From Evansella sp041820985 (GTDB lineage Bacteria > Bacillota > Bacilli > Bacillales > Salisediminibacteriaceae), in the NCBI RefSeq assembly GCF_041820985.1, contig NZ_JBGUAU010000026.1:1-64000 (forward strand): a DNA stretch of 64,000 nt, given 5' to 3'. A program made the translations under genes and the position numbers. Under the pieces are notes generated by a model, which saw only the letters and a list, made by a program, of their open reading frames with translations, searched no databases and was not told where the DNA came from. Below, one piece after another: positions 17,424 through 26,759 of the stretch (position 1 is the first letter of the stretch; every line of letters starts with the position of its first letter).

Positions 17424-19265
17424 ATGATCCAAAACGAAAAAACTACGATTAAATGGCTAGGGATTTCAGGATTATCGATTTTAGTATTGCTGACTCTATG
17501 GGTTTCGACTAATGCCGTGTTTTCCGAAGAATATCAAGAAACTAACGACTTTAATGTAAGCGCTATCTTGGAGGCTGGTATTCCTTTCCACCCTCAAACA
17601 GATAAAATTCCTCTTTCGGGAAATATTAGCACCCACGATCCAACTTTATTTAAAGACGGAGATACTTACTATGCATTTTCAACCCATCAATGGGCTTTCC
17701 GATCTGAAAACGGAATGGAAGGACCATGGGAACGGTTTGGTAGATTTGATAAACCAGAATGGACTTATGATGTTTCAAGGGGAACGACATGGGCACCTCA
17801 TGTTCATAAGGTTGGTGACACGTTCTATATGTACTATTCCGTTTCTAATTTCGGTACAAATAATTCTGCGATTGGGGTTGCTTATACGGAAACACCAGGT
17901 GATTTAGATAGTTGGGTAGATCACGGCCAAGCCATTATTAGTTCTGGTGCTTCTGGTAACGGAGAAACTCACAATGCTATTGATCCCGCTATTCTTCAAG
18001 ACAACGATGGCCACTGGTGGATTGTATGGGGCTCTCACTTTGATGGAATTATGATTCAAAGACTTAAGGACAACATGGTGGAAACTACAGGAGATATTTA
18101 TACAATTGCACATCGTGGAAGTGAACGTTTCCCTGTTACCAATCCAAATTATAATAGAATAGAGGGACCCGCTATATTTAAGCGAGGAGACTATTATTAT
18201 TTATTATCCGGCTGGGATTGGTGCTGCCGAGCTAATGCCAACGACAACACTTACAAAATTGTCGTAGGTAGATCCGAAAACATCAATGGTCCATATGTTG
18301 ATAAAACGGGAACTCCTCTCACAGAAGGGGGAGGAAATATTATTTTGAATCATAGATACACCGCTCATGGAATTACGCCAGGTGGATTATACCGTGCTCC
18401 TGGAGGTCCAGATGTTTTTGTAGAAGATGATTCGTATTTTATGGTTTATCATGGATACATGCCGCAAACAAGAATGGGAATAAGAGAAATGCAATGGCAT
18501 GACAATTGGCCATATTTTTCAGATCCAGGTCATTACAATATCCAAGATGGTCTTAGTTATGAAATTAAGAATGAAGAAACAAACAAATGTCTTGCCGTTG
18601 CGAACGACGGTAATGTCATTCAAATAGATTGTGATGCTTCTGTTCAACAAACATGGAAATTAAACAAGGAATATGATGGATTCTTCCAGCTTCAAAGCAT
18701 GGCCAGTGGGGGGAAATATTGTTTAGAACTTGAGAATAACTCTGGTCTAGATCGTACCAATGTCCAAACTACTCCATGTAAGGATACAGACAACGATCTA
18801 CAGCAATGGTATTTAGATGATATGGGGTGGGGTTACCATAGAATTGGAATGAAGGATATTAATTTAGCACTCGAAGTAGACCATGAAGATGATGGAGAAT
18901 ACTTAACCAATGTTGCTGCTTGGTATCCTCGAAACGGAGACCATAGCTTCGGAAGTGCTACTCAAGCTAGTAAATGGGCTCCTCAGCATTGGATGCTTAC
19001 AATGATGGATACTAATAATATTCAAAGCTTAATTGATCACTATTCAGAAACAGATGAACTAACAGGACCACTTGTAAGACAACTTACAAATACGGCAAGA
19101 CAAGTACAGCACCATTTCCAAAATGGAAGAAACACAGAAGCTGTTGAACATTTAGAAAAATTCCTAAACCAAATGAATAACGAGGATTTACAAAACCACA
19201 TATCCTCTAACGCAAAAGTGATTTTAACTGGAGAGGTTAATGATCTAATGGAAGCACTACAATAA
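17424..19265 (+). CDS. Secreted GH43 arabinanase with ricin-type and FIMAH domains
   Basis: 613-residue extracellular enzyme. An N-terminal signal/anchor helix (about 11-30) leads to a GH43 five-blade propeller with catalytic base Asp72 (STHDPTLF), Asp near 187 (NAIDPAIL) and acid Glu near 247 (RIEGPAIF). Next comes a ricin-B/CBM13-like region (about 375-530; YEIKNEETNKCLAV, QQTWKL, KYCLELENNSG) and a C-terminal helical FIMAH domain (about 535-613; SLIDHYSETDELTGPLVRQL). The first two parts suit attack and binding of arabinan. FIMAH is found on many exoenzymes of bacilli and its role is poorly known. Start ATG 17424 lies behind GGAAGGAG. Confidence 0.9.
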   Translation: MIQNEKTTIKWLGISGLSILVLLTLWVSTNAVFSEEYQETNDFNVSAILEAGIPFHPQTDKIPLSGNISTHDPTLFKDGDTYYAFSTHQWAFRSENGMEGPWERFGRFDKPEWTYDVSRGTTWAPHVHKVGDTFYMYYSVSNFGTNNSAIGVAYTETPGDLDSWVDHGQAIISSGASGNGETHNAIDPAILQDNDGHWWIVWGSHFDGIMIQRLKDNMVETTGDIYTIAHRGSERFPVTNPNYNRIEGPAIFKRGDYYYLLSGWDWCCRANANDNTYKIVVGRSENINGPYVDKTGTPLTEGGGNIILNHRYTAHGITPGGLYRAPGGPDVFVEDDSYFMVYHGYMPQTRMGIREMQWHDNWPYFSDPGHYNIQDGLSYEIKNEETNKCLAVANDGNVIQIDCDASVQQTWKLNKEYDGFFQLQSMASGGKYCLELENNSGLDRTNVQTTPCKDTDNDLQQWYLDDMGWGYHRIGMKDINLALEVDHEDDGEYLTNVAAWYPRNGDHSFGSATQASKWAPQHWMLTMMDTNNIQSLIDHYSETDELTGPLVRQLTNTARQVQHHFQNGRNTEAVEHLEKFLNQMNNEDLQNHISSNAKVILTGEVNDLMEALQ

Positions 19266-19275
19266 GAGGATAATG

Positions 19276-19319
19276 AAATATGGCCTATAGAGGAAGCATT
19301 TACCCTATAGGCCATATTT
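19276..19319 (+). terminator. Rho-independent terminator of the arabinanase gene
   Basis: Perfect 15-bp arms AAATATGGCCTATAG (19276-19290) and CTATAGGCCATATTT (19305-19319), 14-bp loop, then T-rich sequence. Also usable from the convergent gene. Confidence 0.9.
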
Positions 19320-19360
19320 TCATGTTCTGGCAAAAATAAATCGGCCAGTTTTTTAACATG

Positions 19361-19393
19361 AGAAAGCAGTGGGAACGGTTCTCAGTGCTTCCT
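19361..19393 (+). repeat. Dispersed hairpin repeat, copy 5
   Basis: AAAGCAGTGGGAACGGTTCT then CAGTGCTTCC, between the ends of the two convergent GH43 genes. Confidence 0.8.
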
Positions 19394-19400
19394 TGAAATT

Positions 19401-20285
19401 TTATTCCCCAATCGTTTTATCTACATCCACAACAGGTTTTCCATCAATCCAATCGATCTTACTTATGCATGTTTCACGGAGAAGTGTGCTGTTAGGATCT
19501 ATCAGTCTATGATAAACCAAGTACCAGTCATCGCCATGTGTAGTCATGGATGCATGTCCTGTACCAAAATGCCTTTCGGATGGTTGGGTTACTCTATTAT
19601 CTGTTGGCACTTCATAAGGTCCGAAAACATGGTTGCTTGTGGCATAACAAATTTGATACCTTGGATCGCGTGTGTCATAATTGCTCCAAGTTAAGTAGTA
19701 CGTTCCATTTATTTTTTGCAAGTGTGGTCCTTCGTTATATACTCCACTATCAAAGATAGAGGCATCTTTTCCACGCTGTTTATAGATTTGATGAGATAAA
19801 GGAATAGGATCCTCTTTAAACGTATGCATATCTTCCTCTAACGGTACAATCCAGCACTTCCCTTGGCCCCACAACAAGTATGGTTGATTGTCCTCATCAA
19901 TAAACAAATCTGCATCAATACTTTGGCAGTCATACTCATTTTTCTGAATTAAAGGTTTTCCTAACATATCTTTAAATGGACCTAACGGGGTATCCGAAAC
20001 AGCTACACCTATTTGTTGCTCTGCGGTAAAATACATATAATATTTTCCATTGTATTTATTTATTCCAGGTGCCCACGCTCTCGAATTAGCCCAAGATACA
20101 TCGTTTAAATCTAATGCTAAGTATGGTCCATCCCAATTTTTCAAATCTTTACTATGAAACACATGGAACTTTTCATATAACCACCCATCACTGTCCTTTG
20201 TAGGATACAAATAATAATCTTCCCCATCCTTCAGTATAAACGGGTCTGCCCATGCTCCTTCAATAGTTGGTTTCTGATTGTTCAT
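19401..20285 (-). CDS. GH43 arabinosidase/xylosidase, intracellular type
   Basis: 294 residues with no signal peptide, essentially a bare GH43 propeller. Catalytic base Asp14 (EGAWADPF), Asp124 (QSIDADLF) and acid Glu185 (VYNEGPHL). Probably an exo-acting arabinofuranosidase or arabinanase that finishes oligosaccharides taken up by the importer. AAGGAGG lies 8 bp before the ATG. Convergent with the secreted GH43 gene; no operon partner. Confidence 0.88.
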   Translation of the reverse strand: MNNQKPTIEGAWADPFILKDGEDYYLYPTKDSDGWLYEKFHVFHSKDLKNWDGPYLALDLNDVSWANSRAWAPGINKYNGKYYMYFTAEQQIGVAVSDTPLGPFKDMLGKPLIQKNEYDCQSIDADLFIDEDNQPYLLWGQGKCWIVPLEEDMHTFKEDPIPLSHQIYKQRGKDASIFDSGVYNEGPHLQKINGTYYLTWSNYDTRDPRYQICYATSNHVFGPYEVPTDNRVTQPSERHFGTGHASMTTHGDDWYLVYHRLIDPNSTLLRETCISKIDWIDGKPVVDVDKTIGE

Positions 20286-21008
20286 ATGTTACCTCCTTAT
20301 TTTCTTGTGTTCTTGAAAAACAAGGGGATGGTTCTTGTTGATAAAAACCGTCCTCTTACTTTTTGAAATACCTCTATCAAATGTAGGAATTGATAGACTT
20401 TCCGAAGTAACTTTTCTCATAATTTACAAAAGGCTTCTTATAGTATGTAGTTTAACATAAGAGACGCTTGGAAGCAGTAGAGTCCGTTCTCGTACTTGTT
20501 TCGTTTCACTAGACGTAAGAAAGGTAAATAAAAGAAAGTTCATAGGTTCAAGGTTCATAGGCTCCATTGCTCCCTTGTCTCTTTTTTTGCAATATTCCAA
20601 TACACATGGATTGACACCAAATGAATCATTGAAGATGCTACATTGGTAAAACATTCTATTGAACGTCATTTACTTTGATTTCATTTAATTTCCTGTGTTT
20701 TTTGACTATGAAGGGATTTGTGAAATTTTCATTTCACATTGGGTTGTATATAGAAAACTACTATTTAGGGTTGGAGTGTCTGGCACCACCCGAAACATCT
20801 TGTTTCACGAGAAATTTCACGAGTTTGATAAAAATCTCTCACTCAGGACATTACATGTCAAGATTCAAAAAGATATACATATAGAAGACTTAACTCTCCC
20901 CAACTCTTCATTGGAGATGCGTTGAAAAATGTCGTATAATAGAAAAATCTGCAAAATAACTGCTAGTTTAGAAGTTTATTTAAATATCTTGTACAAAGGG
21001 GAAATTTG
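20286..21008. other. 720-bp gap with repeat debris and no convincing gene
   Basis: Holds a degenerate repeat (20469-20497), another weak trace near 20316-20345, and the short words TTCAAGGTTCATAGG repeated near 20540-20570. A minus-strand frame at 20424-20669 and a plus-strand frame at 20695-20925 are open but lack ribosome sites, and the first runs into the repeat. I call neither a gene. The BCCT promoter should lie near 20930-20990. Confidence 0.5.
20469..20497 (+). repeat. Dispersed hairpin repeat, degenerate copy 6
   Basis: GGAAGCAGTAGAGTCCGTTC then TCGTACTTG, a clear but eroded copy. Confidence 0.6.
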
Positions 21009-22682
21009 GTGAAAAAATTAACAACTGTATTTTATATCTCTGCTATATTGGCAATTATTTTTATTTTGTGGGGTGTCATTGCGCCCGGTAACCTAAATTC
21101 TGTAACGAGTTCTATTCAAGGTTTTATTACAGAAAAATTTGGCTGGTTTTACTTATTGTCCGCCACTGCTTTTTTAGCCGTTGCTATCTTTTTGGTTTTT
21201 AGCCCATATGGAAGAATCAAATTAGGAAAGCCTGATGAAGAACCAGAATACAATTACATCACTTGGTTTGCGTTTTTATTCACAGCTGGGATGGGAATTG
21301 GTTTAGTATTCTGGGGTGTAGCGGAGCCAATGTACCATTTTTATTTACCTCCGAATGACAATTTGACAGAGTTTCAGGCTGCTGGACAAGCGTTACGATA
21401 TTCGTTTTTCCACTGGGGATTACATCCGTGGGCGATTTATGCAATGGTCGCACTTGCATTAGCTTACTTCCAGTTCCGAAAAGACTATTCTGGAGTAATT
21501 AGCAATACGTTACGTCCCATTTTAGGTGATCGAGTAGATGGAATTATCGGAACACTTGTTAATGTATTAGTCGTCTTTGCCACTATTTTCGGTGTTGCCA
21601 CTTCTCTTGGGTTTGGTACATTGCAAATTTCTGGAGGATTATCAGAACTAAGTGGATCCATTCCAAACTCTTTTGCAACCCAATTAATTATCATCATTGT
21701 TATTACCATTTTATATATGATCTCTGCCCAAACGGGGTTAGATCGAGGAATTAGAATCCTGAGTAAAACGAACGTTTACTTAGCTATATCACTTATGTTA
21801 TTCGTTCTTTTCCTTGGACCTACCACCTACATCATGGGAGCTTTCACCCAAACATTAGGTAACTACTTGCAAAACATCTTGAGTATGAGCCTACGAATGG
21901 ATCCGTTTGATTCGGAGAAAACATGGGTTCAAGGATGGACAATCTTCTATTGGGCATGGTGGATTTCGTGGGCACCATTTGTAGGAACATTTATTGCCAG
22001 AGTTTCGCGCGGACGTACCATTCGTGAATTTGTATTAGGTGTCCTAGCAGTACCAACTTTGTTCAGTGCTCTTTGGTTCTCTGTGTTTGGTGGAACAGCT
22101 ATCTCACTAGACATGTTTGACAATGTTGGAATAATGGAGATTATTGAAACAAGTGGGATGGAAGTTGCGTTATTTTCTGTATTACAGCAATTCCCGTTAA
22201 GCACGTTCATTTCCATTATTGCTATTTTCCTTATTTGTTCCTTCTTTGTCACATCAGCAGACTCTGCCACCTTTGTATTAGGGATGCAAACAACGAACGG
22301 AAGCTTAACGCCCCCTAATTCTGTGAAATTTACATGGGGTGTGATCCAGTCTTCGGCTGCTGCAGTTTTACTTGCTTCTGGTGGTCTCGATGCCTTGCAA
22401 ACAGCAGCAATTATTGCGGCATTACCATTTACATTTGTTTTAATCCTAATGATATTTGCGTTATTTAAAGAACTAGCTAGAGAACATTCCATCCTTTATC
22501 AAGATAAGATAAACCGCTTGAAGATGAAAGAAGAGAAATTAAAGCTAAAAGAAGAAAAGTTTCGCTTAAAAGAAGAAAATGCTGCATTAAAAGCACAACT
22601 GAAGATGGAGCAGAAAAAAAGCAAAGAAAAAAAGGAAGAGAAAGAAAAAGCGAAGAAATCGATAGAGAAACGTGATGAATAA
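21009..22682 (+). CDS. BCCT-family betaine/choline/carnitine transporter
   Basis: Secondary transporter of compatible solutes with 12 helices. BCCT signatures are visible: GMGIGLVFWGVAEPMYH early, and WWISWAPFVGTFIARVSRGR followed by TIREF. After the last helix (about residue 500) comes a very charged Lys/Glu coiled-coil tail of about 55 residues with heptad-like repeats (KLKLKEEKFRLKEENAALKA), as used for osmosensing or trimer contacts in other BCCT carriers. The GTG at 21009 stands 7 bp behind AAAGGGG; a TTG at 21006 is an alternative. Single gene with a dispersed repeat behind it. Confidence 0.92.
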   Translation: MKKLTTVFYISAILAIIFILWGVIAPGNLNSVTSSIQGFITEKFGWFYLLSATAFLAVAIFLVFSPYGRIKLGKPDEEPEYNYITWFAFLFTAGMGIGLVFWGVAEPMYHFYLPPNDNLTEFQAAGQALRYSFFHWGLHPWAIYAMVALALAYFQFRKDYSGVISNTLRPILGDRVDGIIGTLVNVLVVFATIFGVATSLGFGTLQISGGLSELSGSIPNSFATQLIIIIVITILYMISAQTGLDRGIRILSKTNVYLAISLMLFVLFLGPTTYIMGAFTQTLGNYLQNILSMSLRMDPFDSEKTWVQGWTIFYWAWWISWAPFVGTFIARVSRGRTIREFVLGVLAVPTLFSALWFSVFGGTAISLDMFDNVGIMEIIETSGMEVALFSVLQQFPLSTFISIIAIFLICSFFVTSADSATFVLGMQTTNGSLTPPNSVKFTWGVIQSSAAAVLLASGGLDALQTAAIIAALPFTFVLILMIFALFKELAREHSILYQDKINRLKMKEEKLKLKEEKFRLKEENAALKAQLKMEQKKSKEKKEEKEKAKKSIEKRDE

Positions 22683-22697
22683 GAAAAAATGTTCCTT

Positions 22698-22740
22698 GGA
22701 AGCAGCGGGGAAGCAGCGGGGACGGTTCTCACTGCTTCCT
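22698..22740 (+). repeat. Dispersed hairpin repeat, copy 7 with internal duplication
   Basis: GGAAGCAGCGGGG is written almost twice in tandem (13-bp step), then ACGGTTCTCACTGCTTCC. It lies 15 bp behind the BCCT stop, in sense orientation. The arms GGAAGCAG and CTGCTTCC could form a terminator-like hairpin followed by TT. Confidence 0.85.
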
Positions 22741-22862
22741 TCGTTTTGCGAAACGAAAGAAATGGAAGTGTATGAAGATTTAAAGCCAACTCAATAGAAC
22801 TTGCTTTTTCACAAGTAAAATAGGCAAATGACCACCTTTCTCAACCCAAATCACAGTAATAA

Positions 22863-23972
22863 TTAATACAATTCCAATTTCTTTATTTCTTTCACTTTTG
22901 CTCTTCGTGGTTGAAAACCGCTTAGGTATTCTTCTACTGATACATATACTTTATCACCAGGATGAAATTCTTCTCCATTCCATCCTGTTAAGATAATAAA
23001 GTCAAAAATATAGTTAGTAAAATCAATATGTCTCAATTCTTCCTTCACCCACTGATAATCTAGCATCGTAAGGCCTTCCCCAATGAGCATTTCGTTATCT
23101 GCACTTTCTAACACATAGCCTTGAATGGTGACTTCCTGTTGTATATCTTGATTGTTTTTCGATTGTTCGATGAGGTGGGTTGCAATATCTGTAAACTTCT
23201 CGCCATCCACACTTTGATCACATGCACTCCAATCAAATTCACGACTTCCACTGTTTATGTGTACTTTTAGATAATACTGTATTGTTTCTTCTGTACCACA
23301 TGAGTTACTAAACTCTTTATCAGCTAAGTAATTTGCAAAAACTAGTTTTCTATATACTTCTTGTTTGACAGTCGGAACTAATCGAAAGTCCGTTTCTATT
23401 ACTATTTCATTTTCACTAATTTCTTTTTCCAAAGTGTTTGTTACTGTATTTATTTCGTTCTCCAAATTTACTCCATATCTCAATTCCAACTCCAAACGAT
23501 CTTGATGATGCATATTGTACTCTATTTGTAAGATTTGATGCATCCCATCAAAACCACCAGCACATTCCACCGCAATATAAGTTGTATTGGTAGGATTCAC
23601 TTCCTCAACAAGTTTTCCGCATGTATCACTTATAATTTCACCGCTACCGAATTTATCTCGTGAATAATCATTCGTAACTTCCAAAGTTCCTTCTTTATAA
23701 TGTAAATCTGTTACTAGAGGATCACCCTCAATCGTGTAATGTACAACTCGTAAATCGGAGTTTACTCCATTTTTTACATCATCATAGAAACTCATCATTC
23801 TATCCAAACCTTCCACACTTCCATGAACATTGAGAACATCCACATTCTTCAAACCTTCCACATAAATTTCTGAGGGAGAGTCGTTACTACGACTAGAACT
23901 ATTTGTTACCACTTCACTATTACAACCAATTAGAAAAACGAATATGAGAATAAAGCAAGATAATCTTTTCAT
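22863..23972 (-). CDS. Lipoprotein with DUF4362-like and DUF3221-like parts
   Basis: 369 residues beginning MKRLSCFILIFVFLIGC, a lipoprotein signal ending at the lipobox LIGC. The first half (KNVDVLNVHGSVEGLDRM, VVHYTIEGDPLVTDLHY) fits DUF4362. The last hundred residues (IQGYVLESADNEMLIGEG, then FHPGDKVYVSVEEY) look like DUF3221. Two lipoprotein-type domains of unknown function thus share one chain. GGAGG stands 8 bp before ATG 23972. Single gene with a dispersed hairpin repeat on its 3' side. Confidence 0.7.
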   Translation of the reverse strand: MKRLSCFILIFVFLIGCNSEVVTNSSSRSNDSPSEIYVEGLKNVDVLNVHGSVEGLDRMMSFYDDVKNGVNSDLRVVHYTIEGDPLVTDLHYKEGTLEVTNDYSRDKFGSGEIISDTCGKLVEEVNPTNTTYIAVECAGGFDGMHQILQIEYNMHHQDRLELELRYGVNLENEINTVTNTLEKEISENEIVIETDFRLVPTVKQEVYRKLVFANYLADKEFSNSCGTEETIQYYLKVHINSGSREFDWSACDQSVDGEKFTDIATHLIEQSKNNQDIQQEVTIQGYVLESADNEMLIGEGLTMLDYQWVKEELRHIDFTNYIFDFIILTGWNGEEFHPGDKVYVSVEEYLSGFQPRRAKVKEIKKLELY

Positions 23973-24057
23973 TGATTGTACCTCCACTCTGAATATGTAT
24001 CACATAATGCAAGAAACGGGGTGCGCCACGAACAATACCTTTGTTTAGATTAGACGC

Positions 24058-24264
24058 CTATATTACGAAGTAAGTTTCAGAGACACGAGTAAAACGATTA
24101 ACGCTTGTATGACTACCTTTTTCATCTTCAAATCTCCATCTCGTGTTACGCACCCGATTTAGGAAAACGCTTTCAATAATTGGATTCTCACCTCCGAGGA
24201 AAGTTGTTGTACTAATTATAAGGAAGAAAGAACTGGAACTGCGGACTGTTTTGAAAAATGACAA
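24058..24264 (-). CDS. Doubtful 68-aa frame, possible gene remnant
   Basis: The second part (NPIIESVFLNRVRNTRWRF and EDEKGSHTSVNRFTRVSETY) reads like real protein, but the first part is low-complexity and there is no ribosome site before the start. GGAGGTGAGAATCC lies inside the frame. A CRE-like GGAAAACGCTTTCA (24162-24175) also falls inside. I read the region 23990-24340 as the eroded end of a lost gene. Confidence 0.25.
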   Translation of the reverse strand: MSFFKTVRSSSSFFLIISTTTFLGGENPIIESVFLNRVRNTRWRFEDEKGSHTSVNRFTRVSETYFVI

Positions 24265-24353
24265 ATACGGTGTGTCAAAAAGTTACTCCTCTTCGACACA
24301 CCAGCACGTTAATTCAAAACAACTGCTCAAAAACTTTTAATGAGATTTTTCCA

Positions 24354-24692
24354 TTAGCCACGACCAATCGTATCGTTCAACTTTGATCGATATTTGTCCA
24401 TCCAAGTTTCCGTGTTTTTCACTAGTTCATCACAAAAAGCTGCTACGTCCTCGCCTGTAAGATCAATGACTTTCTTGCCTTCTGCGGCACCTTCTTCGAA
24501 GAGGTCGAGAATACCGCTAAAAATACGATGAATATCCTTCCATTCGGAAAGACCACCAGTAGTCCACATATATTTTTGGATAGCTTTGTATGCATTGAGG
24601 TACTCACTTGGAAGTTTCTTCGCACGAGTTTCCATCGCCTTCCATTCCCGCTTGTCATCCATACTTCCGATAATTTTTTCAATAATACTCAT
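24354..24692 (-). CDS. DUF1048-family protein
   Basis: 112 residues, mostly helical (SIIEKIIGSMDDKREWKAM, AYKAIQKYMWTTGG, FCDELVKNTETW). This family almost always follows a PadR gene, and here its start overlaps the PadR stop by 4 bp with AAGGAGATG inside the padR end. Function unknown; a partner of the regulator or a stress effector is possible. Confidence 0.85.
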   Translation of the reverse strand: MSIIEKIIGSMDDKREWKAMETRAKKLPSEYLNAYKAIQKYMWTTGGLSEWKDIHRIFSGILDLFEEGAAEGKKVIDLTGEDVAAFCDELVKNTETWMDKYRSKLNDTIGRG

Positions 24693-25033
24693 AATACATC
24701 TCCTTTTAATTTTTTATTTGTTTTGAGTTCGTTAATCTTACTTGAGACAAATTCCCATTTTCCCCAAAAGTTATTAAGATGCTTTTGACCTGCTTCGTTC
24801 AGTGTGTAAAATTTCCTCGGAGGTCCCATACTGGATGGCTTTTTCTCAATGTTCACCAAATTATGCTTCTCAAGGCGCATGGTAATCGTATAAACTGTGC
24901 CTTCCACTACATCAGTGAAACCAAGATCTCGCAGCTGTTGCGTGATTTCATAGCCATAAGTTTCGCCACGGCTGATAATTTCAAGCACACATCCCTCAAG
25001 GACTCCTTTCAGCATTTCCGTAATATTTTCCAA
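24689..25033 (-). CDS. PadR-family transcriptional regulator
   Basis: 114 residues. Winged-helix segments GCVLEIISRGETYGYEITQQ and VVEGTVYTITMRLEKHNLVN are typical of PadR. The C-terminal helix for dimerisation is short (PadR-s2 type). TTG start behind GGAGATG. A palindrome over its own promoter suggests autoregulation of the padR-DUF1048 pair. Confidence 0.88.
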   Translation of the reverse strand: MENITEMLKGVLEGCVLEIISRGETYGYEITQQLRDLGFTDVVEGTVYTITMRLEKHNLVNIEKKPSSMGPPRKFYTLNEAGQKHLNNFWGKWEFVSSKINELKTNKKLKGDVL

Positions 25034-25110
25034 ATTTCCATCTCCAATCGTATTTCGCTCTATTTATTCAGAAGCTCTGTAGAACAAGTACTCGGTATTA
25101 CAGATATTCA

Positions 25111-25160
25111 GTATTACTAACTACCGGTATATAGTAATACATAATAGCGTTACATGTCAA
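25111..25160 (-). promoter_or_regulatory. padR promoter with overlapping palindrome
   Basis: Minus-strand -35 TTGACA (25160-25155) and -10 TACTAT (25136-25131), spacer 18 bp. A perfect 9-bp inverted repeat GTATTACTA (25111-25119) / TAGTAATAC (25132-25140) covers the -10. Another GTATTAC lies at 25094-25100. Likely the PadR operator. Confidence 0.65.
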
Positions 25161-25476
25161 GAATATCTTTTCAAAAAAAAGACCTTAAGAGCTTTTTAAT
25201 ATTCACAGTAAGGTAGAAACTGAAAATTATAGATATATTCTATGCACTAAATCAAATATAAAAAGGAACAAAGAGTGGTTGAGAAGATTCTTCATTCCTA
25301 ATATTTTAGATCCTTGTGTCTTTATTGACTATGATCTCCTTCATCGGATCACAACATCTCTTTCTATTAAAGCTCTCCATTAGTGCTTGTTTGAACTCAA
25401 AATCTCTTCTAACAATAAAGATTTCTTACTCAATATATCCCTGCTAACTACTATTAAAAATAAAATAAGCCTTTTG
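25161..25476. other. 316-bp gap, nothing recognised
   Basis: AT-rich, with no open frame of note on either strand and no clear hairpin. Confidence 0.5.
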
Positions 25477-25638
25477 CTATGATTCAAAATTTTTCTTCTC
25501 ATAAGTTCGAATAAAATACTCCAATCTCATAGCAATCCATATTAACACCATTGCACTTATTCCGTTCCATAAACCTCCGAAAAATAAACCGATTCCACCA
25601 CCTATTAAGATATAAATCATTAATTGCTTAGGTATCAT
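25477..25638 (-). CDS. 53-aa membrane protein, unknown
   Basis: MIPKQLMIYILIGGGIGLFF, then GGLWNGISAMVLIWIAMRLE and a hydrophilic tail YFIRTYEKKNFES. Two hydrophobic segments joined by a Gly-rich GGLWNG turn suggest a small integral membrane protein. GGGAGAG lies about 8 bp before the ATG. No family recognised. Confidence 0.5.
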   Translation of the reverse strand: MIPKQLMIYILIGGGIGLFFGGLWNGISAMVLIWIAMRLEYFIRTYEKKNFES

Positions 25639-25965
25639 AAGAATATCTCTCCCATTCTTGACATTTACTTTTTTTCAGCCAATGCACCTTAACAAGAGCA
25701 AACTGATTCGTGCGGTTAAACCATACACATTGCTTTTTACACCATCACCTACTTTATTTTAACATGATTTTCCAGTTTTTAGGTACAAAAAAAGAGCTGC
25801 AAACATTACAACTCTCATATCTTAATTCTATTTATTTTAACCATAAGTCATCAATATTTTATGTATAAACATACTATCCCCACCGAATTGGTTTCTGATG
25901 AATATCACCTTAATTCTTAAGGACATTTTGATATTTTTTCCATTAAGGTAGGAGTAACATTTGAT
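25639..25965. other. 327-bp gap with a possible terminator
   Basis: No gene. Around 25786-25816 a GAGCTGC/ (T)TTGTAATG-type weak stem is followed on the minus strand by seven Ts; it could end the ASCH gene transcript. Confidence 0.3.
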
Positions 25966-26304
25966 CTAGTATTTTATAAAAATTGCTAATGTACCCCATT
26001 TCTTTTCTTGTTCTGGTGTATATATTTGATATGTTCCAGCTATCATTTCTTGCATTGTCCAGCCTTCACAATCAAAATCTTGAAAAGGAATTTCCTCATA
26101 CATTGCTTCAAACGTATCGTATATTTTAAGGTCACTTACTTGAACTTGCAAAGTTTCATCTTGTTCGGGAACTTTTATAAATTTAATAGAATCTCCAACT
26201 TCTATTTTTCTTCTTTTTTCATCATTCAAGCGTACTTCAACCTTTTTCTTACCCTTTTTAATCGAATCAAAATACTCACCATATAAACCCATTTGATGTA
26301 TCAC
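25966..26304 (-). CDS. ASCH-domain protein
   Basis: 112 residues covering one ASCH domain: MGLYGEYFDSIKKGKKKVEV then RLNDEKRRKIEVGDSIKFIK. The conserved GxKxxExR-type segment is present as GKKKVEVRL. ASCH proteins have a PUA-like RNA-binding fold and some hydrolyse N4-acetylcytidine; the role here is unknown. GTG start behind AGAGGTG. Confidence 0.85.
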   Translation of the reverse strand: MIHQMGLYGEYFDSIKKGKKKVEVRLNDEKRRKIEVGDSIKFIKVPEQDETLQVQVSDLKIYDTFEAMYEEIPFQDFDCEGWTMQEMIAGTYQIYTPEQEKKWGTLAIFIKY

Positions 26305-26436
26305 TGGGATTTCACCTCTCTATGTATGTTCATCAATATAAGATCTGTTTTAACTACCTATTTCTACAATAACTCGTTCCTCTGGTATCCAGATTGTTTA
26401 TCATTAACAAATTGATTACATCGTTTTTTAGGACTT

Positions 26437-26658
26437 CTATTTATTCCTTAACTCGTTTAAATCTTGAATACGATTATAAATATCTGATAGATTATGTACA
26501 ACTTCTAACTTCACCTTGTCTCCGCCATTTCCCGTCATAGCAGTATTAACAAATCCATATATTATTTTCAACAATGATTTGGCATCCTCTTCTGTTAGAT
26601 TATTAACCGCTTCTATAGTTTTAGAAAACTCATTTGTATCAGTCGTTTCTTTCAACAT
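26437..26658 (-). CDS. Small soluble protein, unknown (73 aa)
   Basis: MLKETTDTNEFSKTIEAVNN, then a helical body ending DIYNRIQDLNELRNK. No signal or membrane segment. Start ATG 26658 has GGAGGG 3-4 bp upstream; the longer frame from 26685 would cover that site. No family recognised. Confidence 0.6.
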   Translation of the reverse strand: MLKETTDTNEFSKTIEAVNNLTEEDAKSLLKIIYGFVNTAMTGNGGDKVKLEVVHNLSDIYNRIQDLNELRNK

Positions 26659-26759
26659 AATCCCTCCACTAACTTCTTCATCCACAACCCTTCTCTTATT
26701 TCAATAAGAAAAGAGCACTCCCTGCATCTTAAAGGATTGCACCTTTTAGTTGAAACAAT

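Noticed and set aside
20424..20925. Open frames on both strands in the gap before the BCCT gene
   Set aside because: No ribosome sites, overlap with repeats and no recognisable family.
24162..24175. CRE-like GGAAAACGCTTTCA (13/14)
   Set aside because: No carbohydrate gene or promoter is placed to use it; it falls within a decayed coding stretch.
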